Source: Angiostrongylus vasorum
Taxonomy: Eukaryota; Nematoda; Chromadorea; Rhabditida; Metastrongylidae
NCBI GenBank assembly: GCA_018806985.1
Contig: JADANN010000034.1
Span: 682,001 to 746,000 of the forward strand
DNA length: 64,000 nucleotides
Reading direction: 5' to 3'
Shown: piece after piece, positions 46,601 through 58,540 of the stretch
How positions within the stretch are numbered: position 1 is the first letter of the stretch
Layout: every line of letters starts with the position of its first letter
The notes under the pieces: generated by a model
Databases searched by the model: none
What the model was told of the DNA's origin: nothing
Seen by the model: only the letters and a program-made list of their open reading frames with translations
Program-made: the position numbers and the translations under genes

Positions 46601-48038
46601 CTTTCCCACTTCATTGTCACCAATTTCAAACAATATTGCTACGGGACTAACACGATTTCCACTTGTCTCGTATTATTCTGGTTGGACAATCTTTTTTCTC
46701 TGGATTGAAGTCAACGAACTATTGACATCCTCTAGTGATGACGATGCTGTGGGAGTCCAACAAGAAAGTTTGTACACATGAATTCGAAAATGGGATTAAA
46801 CACCATTGTCACTGCCCAAATTAAATGCTCGAAATTGAAAAAACACATCCATTTTAGTTAATGTCGACTGTTAACAGCTTCTCCGTTCACGTGTAAACGA
46901 ATATCTGTCGAAGGAACTCAATTTCAAAGTGTCTGCGGATTTTTTTGAAGCGAGTCACAGTTAACCAAGTGGTTCCGCTAGCCCCACAAGTGCTATAAAC
47001 CTCACATCCCGTTATTGTCTACTGTTTTTCTTTCTTTTTTTGGCGTGAAGTGTCCAAGGACATCGTGTCTCCGTAAAAAAGGCAGCTGCTCTAATCCGAA
47101 ATGGGAAAAGATCAAGATTTGATTCTATGACCCTCTTAAAACGCCCTTTAAAATGCTAACACTTTAAGGTCACTTGTAAGCTTCAAAAAATTTTATTAGT
47201 AAAGCATAGAAATATCAGTGGGCGGGTGAGGACTGATTTACGCTCACACAAGCATTGTTAGACGAAACAACGTACAGAGTAAAGTCCGTGAGACAAAAAT
47301 TAAGAGAAGACGAACATAAAGTAAGACTGTAGAAAAAAAGAAGAACCGTTTAAGCAAAAAATTAACAAAGAGTACCGGCACAACTAATTACCGTCTGCGT
47401 GTAGCCATTAAAACAAACTAACGTGTTGTAAACCAATACAATAATTGAATAGCCCGTATTAATAGTAACCAGATGTGAATCAAATAAGAAGTCATGGACT
47501 CAAGCTGGAAAGCATTGTAGGGGCTCATTGATTAAATCAATATGTTATGTCTCAGAGAGACTTTCTCCAAGATTGAAGGAAAACGATAGTGCGGGTTAAG
47601 CAGCTGTGCGATTGACACAAGATGTGGTGATAGTAAAACAATCCAAAACTAATCATAAAAACATCTCCACCGAAAACAGTGATTGTTGTAGTGAAAGAGC
47701 TTCTGGGCAAAACCAAAGATTAACCAAATTTCCTTGCAGAGATATTACAACATAATGGGACGAAACTGGAAGTAGAGATGTCACAACTAGGGATCAGTGA
47801 ATGGAGACTGCCTCACTTAATCATAATGAGAAGGGAATAGTACAGAATCACACTGAAATGACATAAATCACTTTAGTAACGATTAACGCTAAGCGAGCAT
47901 ATGAGCATGAACTGTTAGCAGATATAATTATAACGCACAAGAAATAACGTAAATGTAGAAGGCGATGAAAAATTCCGTCATACTGCTACACATCCAAATG
48001 CTTCAGTAGTTCCTCTGAGCTTCTTTTTTCCACTCGAC
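46601..48038. other. no gene recognised
   Basis: AT-rich flank downstream of the minus-strand gene ending at 48039. No repeat or exon identified; no clear AATAAA close to the stop. Confidence 0.4.
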
Positions 48039-51000
48039 TCATTCGTTCTTCGCGTTTTCATCGTTCTTTTTCCTCTTGTCGCCAAAGTAATTGCAAGACT
48101 TCTTAAATTTATTCATGCCGAAAGTGCCGTCTTTCACAGCTCTCGCATACGAGTCAGCTATTTTATCTGCATACCGTATTTTCACCTAGAACCAGACACT
48201 ATTATTATATTAGTAGCCTATGTACCATCTATATTGATCTGAAAATAAGCGAGCATTTTCATTCCAGAATAAACGTGTTCTTTTCCCTCTTTTTCTAAAC
48301 TCCTATTCATTCACCCAATGCCAACCGCATAACTGGCCTAGTGGCAACACATTCCAGACTGAAAAGTACCTTTTCTGACGGACAGAAATCCTTGAAGGCC
48401 TTGTTTAATATGTAACGTGAACGCAGTGAGCATTTAATATGCTTGCTGATTCACCCCCACCCAATCACCTCTTCTCTTATCTCTCTTGTTTTCTTTCTTT
48501 ATCTATGTAAAAGTAGTCTCAAAACAGCAACATTCGTGATTCAAACGATAAACACTGGGTGCGCTTTAAAAAACTACTAGAAAACTAAACAATGATTGAA
48601 GATAATGAGGTTGGTTTTTCAAACTGACTTGTTCAAATGCTCTGCACCATTCAACAGTTCTCTATTCTGGATCGGAAAGATAGTAGATTCGTTTCGGCTA
48701 ACTGGTCTCTAGAAAAAAACAGCTCTAGGATCCGTTAAGGTCTGATTTTTTCAGAAAGCAATACTTCTAATCTGTCAGGTTCCGTTGCGATTAGTCCTTA
48801 ATAGAACGAAACTCGCTAGAATTACCTCTGCCGACACCGAATACCCTAACATTATTGTGGAACTTAAAGAGATCCGTAGAGGCTGAAAGCAGTTATCGGT
48901 TACACAAAAATTTTTGCATTTTTTCTCGTCCGCGGTGCATTAGAGAGTCCGGCAGTAGTGATAACTGGCTGGAATAGCGTCGGAACGCAGAAAACCGCGT
49001 TTTCTTGACGTTTTACGCGACAACTCGTCCGCGAGCGGATAACTTGTCCGCGGCTTTAAGTATCCGGCGTGGGCGCTTGCGAGTGTGCGTGACCAAGTGA
49101 CAGCCGGCTGGAAATAGCTAAAACCGCGTTCGGAAGCGTTTTATAGCGTCCAAACGGACAACTCGTGCACTTCGGGTGGGCGGTAGTTTTTTGCGTTTTT
49201 CTCGCTTAAAACGCGTTTTTGAGCGATTTTGTCGCGCGGATCCCCCCTCCCCCGCTCTATCCCCTCGCTCGGCAAATCTCGCTGTTTTCCTCTATAATAC
49301 TACGATATTCGGTGTATTTTGAGGTAGAGCTAGCGAGTTCCGATCCGTTAAGGTCTAATCGCAACGGATTCTGATATGTAGAGATTAGAAGTATTGCTTT
49401 CTGAAAGAATTAAACCTTAATTGAAAAAAATTAGACGTTAATGGATCCTAGAACTGTTTTTATAGTCTCCACGACCATATGTTATGTAGCGATAGGTAGC
49501 TGACGAGAGGTATTTTGGAGGGGGGTGCGGCGAGCCTGGGGAGGGGATGGTGGGCTAACCGTTCTACCAGTATCTCCCTGAGGGAGCTGAATGAGAAATC
49601 ATCTCGTGGAATGTGGTGAGAGCTTTCCTCTGAAGTGTCAGTAATAGTCGTTCGCTTTTTCTTTGCAGTAGCAACACTGCCAGTGCGATGCAGTTCTACT
49701 GTAGTGGACTTGGTAACTGTCACCGGAATTGTACTGTTGGTCTCCAGTGTATCTGACATGGACTCCGACGCTTTCGTAGTTTCCTGAACATCAATGCGAC
49801 AAATAAAGTTAGATGCGAAAATTTTTTCAGAAATTAAAACTAGTAGTCAAAATTTTTTTTCCTTACTCGTTCATTCATTCTCTCATTTCACTGTGTTATC
49901 ATAACAAGAAAACTAAAGAAAGTGAAATCTTTTAAAAAACTGACATAAAGCAATAGATATTAAGGGCAAGTAGGCAGAAAAAAGTTAGAATTTTCTTGAA
50001 AAATGGGGAAGGAAGAGACTATGTTTAAGACAGTGGTTGGTCTCATGGAGATGTCCTATCGCCTAAGTTTTCCATTGGCCTATTTTGCCATTATGATATC
50101 TTCCAGAGGGAAGCAGATAAAGTTTAGGTGTTCTGCTTAGGAGATCTAACGCTTCAAAACGCACTTGAAACATTACTGCAAGTCCGCTGGCCTCAAATTC
50201 AACGCGAACGCAAAAACAAAAACAATGGAAAACGAAACACTTAATATTAGTAGTAGAGAGTTCTCGTTTCTTATCCTCACGGCTTTTTTCTTCTACACTA
50301 AGGAGAGCGCAAAATGACGGGAACTTTCCACAAGTTTTACTACAATTTTCGCGTTCAAATTGATTCCAAGAAGCTGATGGTATTGTAGGAAGAATTTCTA
50401 ACGATTTATGAAGAAAGTGCGAATAAAAATGAAGAAAACGACTTTTTTCGTTTTTGTGGAACTGGAGTTCGGCTGCTCATCTCTGCAGTCAGATTTCACC
50501 TGCGGATTCGTTCTTGTATATTCATTTGAACTGCTTGATGTATCAGCTGGTTTTGTTGCGACCTGAAAAACAAAAAAGGATATTGGCAACAAAAAAATAA
50601 CGGCATTTATAGTAAAAAAATTTTACGTCCAAAAACCGATACACCTTAGTGGTTGTTGTCGAAATGAGAGAGCATCGCTTTGCATTTTTCTCGACATCAA
50701 GAGCAGTCTTCTCAACAGATGTCGTTCCCGTATTTGTAACGGGTTTTCCTTCTGCATCGTAGTCAACTTGCAAGTGCTCCGACATCTTTTTAACAACGTT
50801 TTTGGTTCCAGTCAGTCCCAAATTGGTTGATTTCCCACCCAACTTGAATATCTTTTTATAAAAACTCTTTTATGTTGAGTGATCGATAAGAACTCAAAAG
50901 ACCGACCTTCCATAAACCTCGGCATAGATAGTTGATATATTTATTTGTATGATCTTATAAACTGATCTTCTTTTTGCTGATGCGAGGTTGGTATTGGTCT

Positions 51001-53762
51001 TCGTTGTCGTTGTCGTTGTTGTTGGTGTTGTTGGTCGATGGCTGACGTTTCGGCGATATCGCCTTCCTCAGAGTCTGAACGTATTTCATGCAAGAATACT
51101 TAATTATTCGGCGAAAAAAAAGGCTAAAGTATTAATGAAGATCAAACTTTTAGATAGACACCATATTGGTCAGAAGAGCTACTCATCGTGATGTTACGAG
51201 TGGGACTGGCCCACGCGTTGTTCACGTGGGACGCGAGCCAGACACATCCCCTGGTCGAAATATCAGGCGCTAGTCAGGTGTGACAGTGAGGCACTCGTCT
51301 TTCCTGTTCATCTTTGGATTTTTGAAATTTATCAAAAACGCCTCAGGAGTTTTGCGCGTTGACGTTTTCGATTCCTGCGCTAGGATCCAAACATTCACTT
51401 CAAAATCATCGCCATTGTGCTCTTGCGCCCTATGTGTTTCCTGCTTTGAGGAATTTTGACTTTCCCACCTAGGTGTTCTTTTATGCGGATACAAAGCGGT
51501 CTACCCGTTTCCCCAATGTATTCCTCACTGCACGACTTACATGAGATCAAGTATATTGTAGCGGAACTCATGCATTACCCGTCTGTCTCATTAGGGACAC
51601 GGATCACGCAGTTTTCTGAGCTGCGCAAACGATAACTGAGACGGCTTCGAACTAGCTGATGGCGTAGGGTATTGGGTGGGATGTCAATAATCGTTATATA
51701 ATTTTTTAAGACCACTTTTTCGTAAGCATCTCTTAATGGCGTAACATACTTCATTTGATATTATGGGTAGCTTAAAAGGGATCTTACTTGCGTCCGAAGC
51801 ATTATTTTGTTCACTACCTCTCCTCTCATCCTTCACACATGAAAAAGCACTCGTTAAGCACATTTATCGGACGCGCAAAATGTGTGCACCGGAAAAAGAG
51901 GAAGGAAAGGAATCGCTAATTTTGGCACGAAAAGTAGCCATTTCCAATGGCTACGAAGCAGAAGCCACTCGGATCAGAAAAAAAGGTAGAATTGTTCCCA
52001 AATTAACGTTTCGAGCTTATGTAAGACCCGTTTTAAGCCACGCTTCGTATCAAACGAAATAAATTACGCCACTAAAAGGTGCCTAAGAAGAAGTGGTCTG
52101 GAAAATTATTTGGCTGTTATTGACCTTCCACCCAATACTCTACGCTGTCAATTAAGTCACAATCTCCTCCGTGATCGTTTGTGCAGCTCAGAAAAACTGT
52201 GTGACCTGTCCTAACGAGACAGACGGAATTGCATGAGTTCTTGCATGAGTTCCGCTACAATATACTTGATCTCATGTAAGTCGTGCAGTGAGGAATACAT
52301 TGGGGAAACGGGTAGACCGCTTTGTATCCGCATAAAAGAACACCTAGATGGGGAAGTGAAAATTTGTCAAAGCAGGGTACACATAGGGCGCAAAAGCAGA
52401 ATGGCGATGATTTTAAAGTGAATGCTCGGATCAAAGCGCAGGGAATCGAAAACATCAACGCGCAAGACTCTTGAGGCATTTTGGTTTAATTTCAAAAAGC
52501 CAAGGATGAATCAGAAGGACGAATGCCTCACTATCAAATCTGACCTGGCGCCTTAGTTGAAGATGATTTTTTGACCTGTGTGGGTCTCGCTTGCGAACCC
52601 ACGTGAACAATGCGTGGGCCAGCCCCACTTGTAACAGCACGGTGAGTAGCCTTTTTGATCAATATGGCGTTTATTTAGATGTTTAATCTTCATTAATACT
52701 ATAGATATTTCACCGAATATAAGGCTAATGTTACATAAAATACGTCCAGGCTCTGAGGAAAGCGAAATCACCGAAACGTCCGCCATCGAGCAACAGCACC
52801 AACAACAACGATAACGAAAAACCTTTGCCAACCACCCATCAGCTCGAAAACATCAGTTTATAAGACCATATGGATGAATGTAGCTACTAAATAGTTAACG
52901 TTTTCTAAGATTTACACACCTGTCGTGTAGGCTTTTTTTCTTCCACGTTTCGATTTTCTTTCGCGCTATCCCCACTTTCGGTGCTTCCGAATCGCTGCAT
53001 CCGAATTGAGGTGCATTTGTCGACGTCCGTGAAGATAATTTTTGGCGCTCCCAGTATTGTTTTCTTCGGAGGAACGTTTATTATTGCCTCCGGAGCTGAA
53101 GACATCCTCGTAGCCAATGGTCCTTCTTCGTCTGATATTAGACTCGTTTTTTTGGATGGCGTCTTCCCAGAGCACGTAACATGCAAATTGTTATCAATAA
53201 TTTTGGTCTCATCATGACTGATACTAGGGCCTGAAGCATTTTTTGACGCGGGCACAGTGTTCTTCTTCTTGCTTGTCGTTGATTTTGTACTCATCGCCGT
53301 TGTTTGAAGAGGTGGCTTCGCAGCACTAGAATCAGCTGACAGTGGCTTCTTTTCATGTTTAGATCTTTTTGCCTTATTCTCAGTCCTTAGTGTCCACCGC
53401 TCTGCTGATGCAGATTCGTTTTCAGCTGCTGCAGATGTTAGGCTGACAGCAGGTTTTTCAAGCAAATTATCTGTACTATGAGGACGTCTATTTACAAGTG
53501 AGGTGATGTTGTTGGTGAGTGTGTTTACTGTTTCACAGGAAGCGGACTTCCTCAACGGATCAGTGGTTATCAACTCAGGAGCAAGGAACTTCTGTGTCCC
53601 AGGATCCGTCTTTCCAGGTGTTTTCAGGTCCTCTTGCACTGATATGGGATTTTGCACAGTGGTTTTTGGCATCATTTCACGCGCAGAGTTCTTTGAAACC
53701 ATCTTTTCTCCTTTGTCAATGTTCTCCGCTTTCAATCTCTTTGAAGACATTTCAGGTTTCAC
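48039..53762 (-). CDS. unrecognised Ser/Thr/Lys-rich protein, five 3' exons (5' end not found)
   Basis: Exons on the minus strand: 52920-53762 (281 codons), 50645-50842 (66), 50500-50562 (21, or longer), 49568-49783 (72) and 48039-48185 (48 plus TGA). Every exon starts and ends in phase 0 with GT-AG borders: CAG/GTGTGT, AAG/GTGTAT, CAG/GTGAAA, CTG/GTAGAA. The first exon is preceded by TCATTACAG, so at least one upstream exon is missing. The large exon is polar and probably disordered, rich in S, T, K and E (TKSTTSKKKNTVPASK). The C-terminus REILVKIRYADKIADSYARA, then FGMNKFKKSCNYFGDKRKK, looks folded and basic. No domain recognised; no function proposed. Introns carry a PLE inverted pair and a MITE. 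The third exon could run on past 50500, where coding-like sequence continues. Confidence 0.75.
48712..49462. mobile_element. non-autonomous DNA transposon (MITE) with long inverted ends
   Basis: The ends are inverted copies: GCTCTAGGATCCGTTAAGG at about 48723 and its inverse TAATGGATCCTAGAACTG near 49440. CAGAAAGCAATACTTCTAAT and GTTGCGATTAG are also mirrored, giving about 120-145 bp per end with small indels. The interior is unusually GC-rich for this window and holds an imperfect direct duplication (GGCTGGAATAGCGTCGGAAC near 48966 and GGCTGGAAATAGCTAAAACC near 49106). No coding potential. It sits in the last intron of the unrecognised gene; its right end is about 105 bp from an exon. Confidence 0.8.
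50935..51762 (-). mobile_element. Penelope-like element 3' part, left arm of an intronic inverted pair
   Basis: In the reverse complement it reads PPNTLRHQL, YLISCKSCSEEYIGETGRPL (GIY-YIG core) and RIKEHLGGKVKIPQSRKH, then ends with a hammerhead-like box and ACCAATACCAACCTCGCATC. Frameshifts and a TGA after the ETDG segment disable it. It lies in the intron between the first two recognised exons of the minus-strand gene, sense with it. Confidence 0.82.
51065..51090 (-). ncRNA. hammerhead-ribozyme-like core in PLE end
   Basis: Minus-strand copy: CTGAGGA at 51065-51071. The core continues toward lower coordinates to about 51040 with stem II GGCG-ATAT-CGCC, then GAAACGTC and AGCC. Stem II is fully paired; stem I has one mismatch. 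Inferred from the core only. Confidence 0.4.
51763..52890 (+). mobile_element. Penelope-like element 3' part, right arm of an intronic inverted pair
   Basis: Starts within the segment before the GIY-YIG domain (SSFTHEKALVKHIYRTRKM, matching the SHPSHTLKRALIRNMFRT of the 60-kb element). It then reads LPPNTLRCQLSHNLLRDRLC, YLISCKSCSEEYIGETGRPL near 52259-52318, RTLEAFWFNFKKPRM-like and DLAP, a 3' UTR with a hammerhead-like box at 52746-52796, and AGACCATATGGATGAATG. Bases about 52045-52890 mirror 50935-51762 around a 280-bp spacer. Inactive. Confidence 0.82.
52746..52796 (+). ncRNA. hammerhead-ribozyme-like core in PLE end
   Basis: CTGAGGA at 52753-52759, then GAAACGTC at about 52773-52780. 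Stem II is weakened here (AGCG against CACC), so this copy is probably inactive. Confidence 0.35.
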
Positions 53763-54489
53763 CTGTAATGACATATATTTCAGAAAATATTTAGGAAATA
53801 CTATGAAACAGATATTCGAACACTGTTCTTTGGAAACACTTATCTTCTTTTAGTTTAGGTTATCTCTGGCATATTCTGACCACGGTGCTCTAATTGATGT
53901 TTTTCAAACATTGTTCGGCATTGGAAAAATTGCATAGTGGCTCAGAATCAGTAGGTGGTGAGGCAACGGGGCACTCTTGCAGATAGAGAAAAATTTGTTG
54001 GAATACCAAACAATAGAAATCGTCAAGTGGTCCCACATTAGCGTCTACTATTACTCCAAACCTAAGACGACTAGCTCCATATCAAGGCAGCCACCACTTC
54101 CATGTAGAGAACAGATATCATTGCATGCGTCTTCCACAGCTCTATTATTGACCATTCTCAAATAAAGCATGGCTGTCGCACCAACTCGCCAATTCTTCCC
54201 TTGGTAGTTTAACGTAAAATGATGGTTAAGAAGTGTACAACTACTAAAGACATTAGTTTTGACCACACGAAAGACTGTCAGCCACTTTTTAGTGAGAACA
54301 TCGAATGCTTAGAATGCTTGGAAATAGATGTGGAATAGTAGGTCCTCTTTCTTGCGTACGTTTTAGTAGTAGTCGAGTGCCTTACTAATCACTTCTGCGC
54401 CTCGTATAATTAAATATAAATTGTGCTTGTGAGGGTTAAAACTTCAGATGTCAAAACAGGAATTTCGACAATTCAACCATCCAGCAAAT
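53763..54489. other. upstream of the unrecognised gene; no exon confirmed
   Basis: Begins with the intron before the large exon. A minus-strand open frame at 54051-54266 reads LNYQGKNWRVGATAMLYLRM, then NRAVEDACNDICSLHG, and ends in TAA. The composition is protein-like but it is unrecognised and does not connect to the gene below. Confidence 0.25.
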
Positions 54490-55335
54490 CAAAATCGTGA
54501 ACGCAGTGCAAACAGCTCGAAACATTAATGAGGTACGGAACAAAGGATCTGTTAAGAAACACACAGTGTAGTGTTGGTTTCAAAAGTTTTGTGACAGCGA
54601 ATTAGACTTTGGAAATGGAGAAGAGGAAGTCGCGGGTGTCCTTCCTATATTCACGACGATTAGTTGAAGGCTTCAACAGGAGAAAATATATGGATAACTG
54701 TTAGACAACTTGCCCAAGAACTCGGTGCAACCACCTTCTGTTGAGGTTCGAAAAAAAACTGGAAAACAAAAGAATCTCGAAAATAGGTCCCGCACGAATT
54801 GGACGATCAAAGAAACCGTCGCTTTAAAGTATCGCTGCCGCTTCTTCTGAGCAAGCGCCAGCGATGACCACTCAGTATTTGGACCATTATAAAACTCTGG
54901 AGCACTTCCAAGAGCAGAAAATTAACAAAAGAAGGCCATGCCAGCATTGGTTGGCGCAACGATGGTTTGATCTATAACTACTCCTTTGACCCAGGTTGGC
55001 ATGATTACGGCAGAGAAATACGTTGGGCATATTGACAATACGCAACAGAAACGTCGAAGATTGTGCATAGAGAAGCGGAAATGAATGTGGGCAGAAAGGC
55101 ATCAATCTTTCTGTGTGATATCGCCAGGCAACGTGTACGACCGACGCTACGAAAGTTGAAGGAACCATCTGGGTTATTCTTTAGAGCTCCCACGCTGTTG
55201 ACGAGCATCAAACTCTCTGCTGATTATAAAGTAGTTTTTTTCCACTTTGACTCATGCGATCCTTTATCATAGAACGCAATCTGTTCACTTCTATGAGGAA
55301 TTTCACATAGATGAACATGCGCTGAAGCGGCGAAA
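54490..55335 (+). pseudogene. mariner-family transposase relic (whole gene length)
   Basis: In order on the plus strand across frames: ARNINEVRNKGSVKKHTV with a WFQKF segment (HTH part of the DNA-binding region), ITVRQLAQELG-like at about 54700, HYKTLEHFQEQKI near 54885, ITAEKYVGHID near 55010, and ARQRVRPTLRKLKE near 55125-55165 where the family has its second catalytic Asp in DNARPH. That Asp is lost here. Many stops and frameshifts. No terminal inverted repeats recognised. A cut-and-paste element that is now dead. Confidence 0.75.
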
Positions 55336-55580
55336 ATGTTGAGAGGAGGACAGAATACTAGTATATTTAAGAGTTTAGTGAAATCTCACAGTGCAAATCA
55401 CACTTGGGCAACCAATAAACAGTCAAGGAGGAAACGTTTCTGTAGAGTAGGGATTGCTTGCTTTTTGAGACATAACAGCAGCATCATCAATCGGTATAGT
55501 TATAGATGGCCCCTATATTAGTTCTTAGTACTATTTTTACTTTGCCGCCATCTTAATGTGATGAAACTCGAAGCCATAAA

Positions 55581-55855
55581 AAAGCATAAAGCTCTAGGCG
55601 TTGATCAATCCCAGAGGGATGCCTCATGTATTCGACTTCACTAGCTATCGTTGGAGGCAATTGAATGCATATCTGGCCTTTACAATGACAAGCGGTGGCC
55701 TATCGATGTATCGAGCCAGTGTTGCTACCCTCCCAGACAAGTCTGGTACTCATTTGCCGACCCCGGAGGTATGGAAGGCTTGGTAAGCCATGAGCGCGGG
55801 GGATCGATTCCACGTGTGTGTTGCAGGTCGCCTCCAACCACTGCGCCACACGCGG
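55581..55855 (-). repeat. family B SINE
   Basis: Well preserved. Head in the reverse complement is CGTGTGGCGCAGTGGTTGG with B box GTGGAATCGATCCCC; core GGTCGGCAAATGAGTACC has a small change. The sequence between the mariner relic and this copy (55336-55580) holds nothing recognised. Confidence 0.85.
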
Positions 55856-57084
55856 GCCACCCGTAACGATCTCTTTCCTTAATTCTATGCGAGTGAGAAA
55901 ATTTGGTGGCAAAATATGGTTTGTGGTGGATTCCACTTTTATTTCCCGTCCTTTACAATGGGGACTAAAAGATCATTTTTTGAAAATTCTTAAGTCATAT
56001 CTAAGCATTTCCTGATTGCTGTGGATGGGAACTTCATTCGCCATGGAAGAACTTTTTGTGGTCCATTCAATGCCGTTTACGTCTCATAAAACAATCATAT
56101 TAGTGATAACTTAATACAGGGCATTATGTAGTTTGTTGCACTGTCAAAAAAGAAGCAAACAACCAATTTGCATTAGAACAGAAACGGCAAAAACATACCT
56201 ATTTTAACAAATCACTGAAGAAAAGAGAGAAAGTTCTCTTGTATTTGAGTAACAGAATAATGGAACAGAATAACTTAAAAGATGCCATAATTGTTATGCA
56301 TACATGCATGGCGTCAACCTTCTAGAGTTCTGTTGCTAAAAATTTACTCTACTTTGCTTTGTCTTTCTTTATGTCGTATGGGAAGGAATCTGTGCTGATA
56401 CTGTGTTATAAAAGCACATCCACTAGAATTCCGTTGTTGCATGCTGTGCACATACGGTGTAGTCACAATTACATATGGATAGCGTCATTTTCTTGAGAAG
56501 AACTCTAATCCCACTCACCATGTAGAAGAAATGTATCTGTAGATTGAAATATATTAATTGAGATGTATTGTCTCAAATTCATCCATTTGAGTTTGAACCG
56601 TCAGATGTCCAACAAGTATTTGAATTCAAGCCAACTACCCATTCATTGCGTTAATGGAGCGAGAACTGGAGTAAAGTAGTAGCTTCGTCCACTTTTTTTC
56701 TTTCATTTGAAAACCTAATTGCTTGAACATGAATATGGCCACTCTTCACGAATCATGCTAGCCCAGCAGAATTTCCATTCATTTTCGTTCGCTCGCTTCA
56801 CCTTTGCACTACAATATATTTTGTGAGTGTTGAAGCTTATTAATAGTTGAAGTATTAAGGAAATCGTATGTAGCTGCGAAGTTGGTTGACGTAAACCAAA
56901 CAAGCCCGTTCACTTATCGTTGTTCCACCAGCAGAACGTATCTAACTTACCCTCTTAGGACCAACCATATTGTTATTCTAGCGCATTCGGGTACTTCCTT
57001 CTCAATACATTGGATGGAGTGTGATAGAGGAGCGATTAATGGTCGACTCTACAAGGAAACAAGATAGTCGTTCGCTACGCTGTC
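55856..57084. other. no gene recognised
   Basis: AT-rich. Short open frames without domains; no repeat family match found. Confidence 0.4.
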
Positions 57085-57305
57085 CAGCGCCCTCCTCCAA
57101 CCCTCATTGGAAAGGCTTAGCTCGGCTATCCAAAATATTGCAAAGGGAATCGACTCGGCAAACATTCTAGCACATTCATACAGAAGACGAATTCCTCAAG
57201 CAGTAGCAGAAACAACGCGCAAAATTTTTGAAAACCTTTGCGGAGGATGAATGCGAGGAAAACGAATCGAAGGCACGAAGTGCTGGGACTTGCAAAATAA
57301 ACGTG
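57085..57305 (+). repeat. family C SINE, 3' part
   Basis: Diverged. CTCGGCTATCC, AACATTCTAGCACATTCA, AATTCCTCAAGCAGTAGCAG and CACGAAGTGCTGGGA follow the order of the full-length copy at 20528. The head and core are missing. Confidence 0.6.
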
Positions 57306-57570
57306 ATGACAGAACATGTATATATGAATGTAATACATTTGATTCGTACTCTGTCTCGTGTTTGACAAAGGAGTAAATTGGGAGATAGTGCGATATGGAG
57401 ATAAAGATGGTGATAGAAATGCTGCATGCATTTAAGAACAGATAGAACATACGATAAGGTTACCCAAAAAGTGTCACTGGTACTCGTTCCTGCGAAGCTT
57501 TCTAATTTTTCTAAAGTTTTAATACCACAGGTGGTCGAGAATAAAAAAGTAATCCTCAAAATTGTATAAT

Positions 57571-57845
57571 AAAAGGATAAAGCTCTTGGCGTTGATCAAT
57601 CCCTGAGGAATGTGCCATGCATTCGACTTCATTAAGCACCGTTGAAGATGATTTAATGCATATCTGGCCTTTACAATGACTCGCGGTGGCCTACCCATGT
57701 ATCGACCCAGTGCTGCTATCCTCCCAGACAAGTCTGGTACCAATTTGCCGACGCCGGAGCGATGGAAGGCTTGTCGGGCCATGGGCGCGGGAATCGATCC
57801 CACGTGTGTGCTGCAGGGCGCCTCCGACCACTGCGCCACATGCGA
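57571..57845 (-). repeat. family B SINE, near-consensus copy
   Basis: Best-preserved member. Reverse complement shows A box TGGCGCAGTGGTCGG, B box GTGGGATCGATTCCC, core CTCCGGCGTCGGCAAATT followed by GGTACCAGACTTGTCTGGGA, and a TTTATCCTTTTA tail. Confidence 0.9.
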
Positions 57846-58540
57846 TCAGGATTGTACGTGTAACTAAAACAATGGAGAGTGTCTCTTATATATATCCGCA
57901 AAGTTTTCGATCCTCAAGTGCTCCAGCACTGGAGAAACCCCATCAGTTCTCAAAAATCCAGCTTCGGCCGTTTTGTGTTAACATGATATCAAATGCCTTG
58001 AAATTTATACACACCGCCTCAACGATGTCAATTGTCCCACGGAGCTTTTTTCTATCGCAGTTTTAGTATCACATCAACACTTTTTTCAACACGAGTGTTT
58101 CTGAGGGGGTGGCTAGCGGAAATTTGCTTTCCTCACTCAGAAATTAACAAAAAGAACTTTTGGTCGAGTTCGTCTGGCGACGAAAAGCTACTGCTGTCGA
58201 GGATAGGATAGTATGAACCAGAAAGGGTGTGACAAGTGAAGGAACGCAAAAAGGTCTTTGCTTGAACACTGAAATTCTACATTTAAGAAAAGATTTTCGC
58301 CATGGTAACACAGTAAACCATTGACGAGCCTTTTTCAGAATGGCTCGATTTCACAGAATATCCGTCTACCAATGTATTTCATCCCTTAAAAGTAGCAACA
58401 AAGTTCTACTCCTATCTACTTTGTATTTACTTTGCAACCTACAGTTTCAACTTCATGCATGTAAGTACTACATAAATATAAATGTGTGCAAATATATATG
58501 TATATAAATTACAAATATATGCATATGGCTGGGTCGTTAC
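57846..58540. other. no gene confirmed
   Basis: A plus-strand open frame runs to 58066 (SSSAPALEKPHQFSKIQL and on) without recognised domain or clear splice borders. AT-rich elsewhere, with TATATA-type runs at about 58460-58525. Confidence 0.3.

Noticed and set aside
53503..53853. 116-codon plus-strand open frame
   Set aside because: Antisense shadow of the large minus-strand exon 52920-53762, which has splice borders and a consistent composition.
57800..57845. Possible true tRNA gene from the A- and B-box matches
   Set aside because: The boxes are present but there is no acceptor stem or anticodon arm that folds properly, and the sequence recurs as the head of family B.
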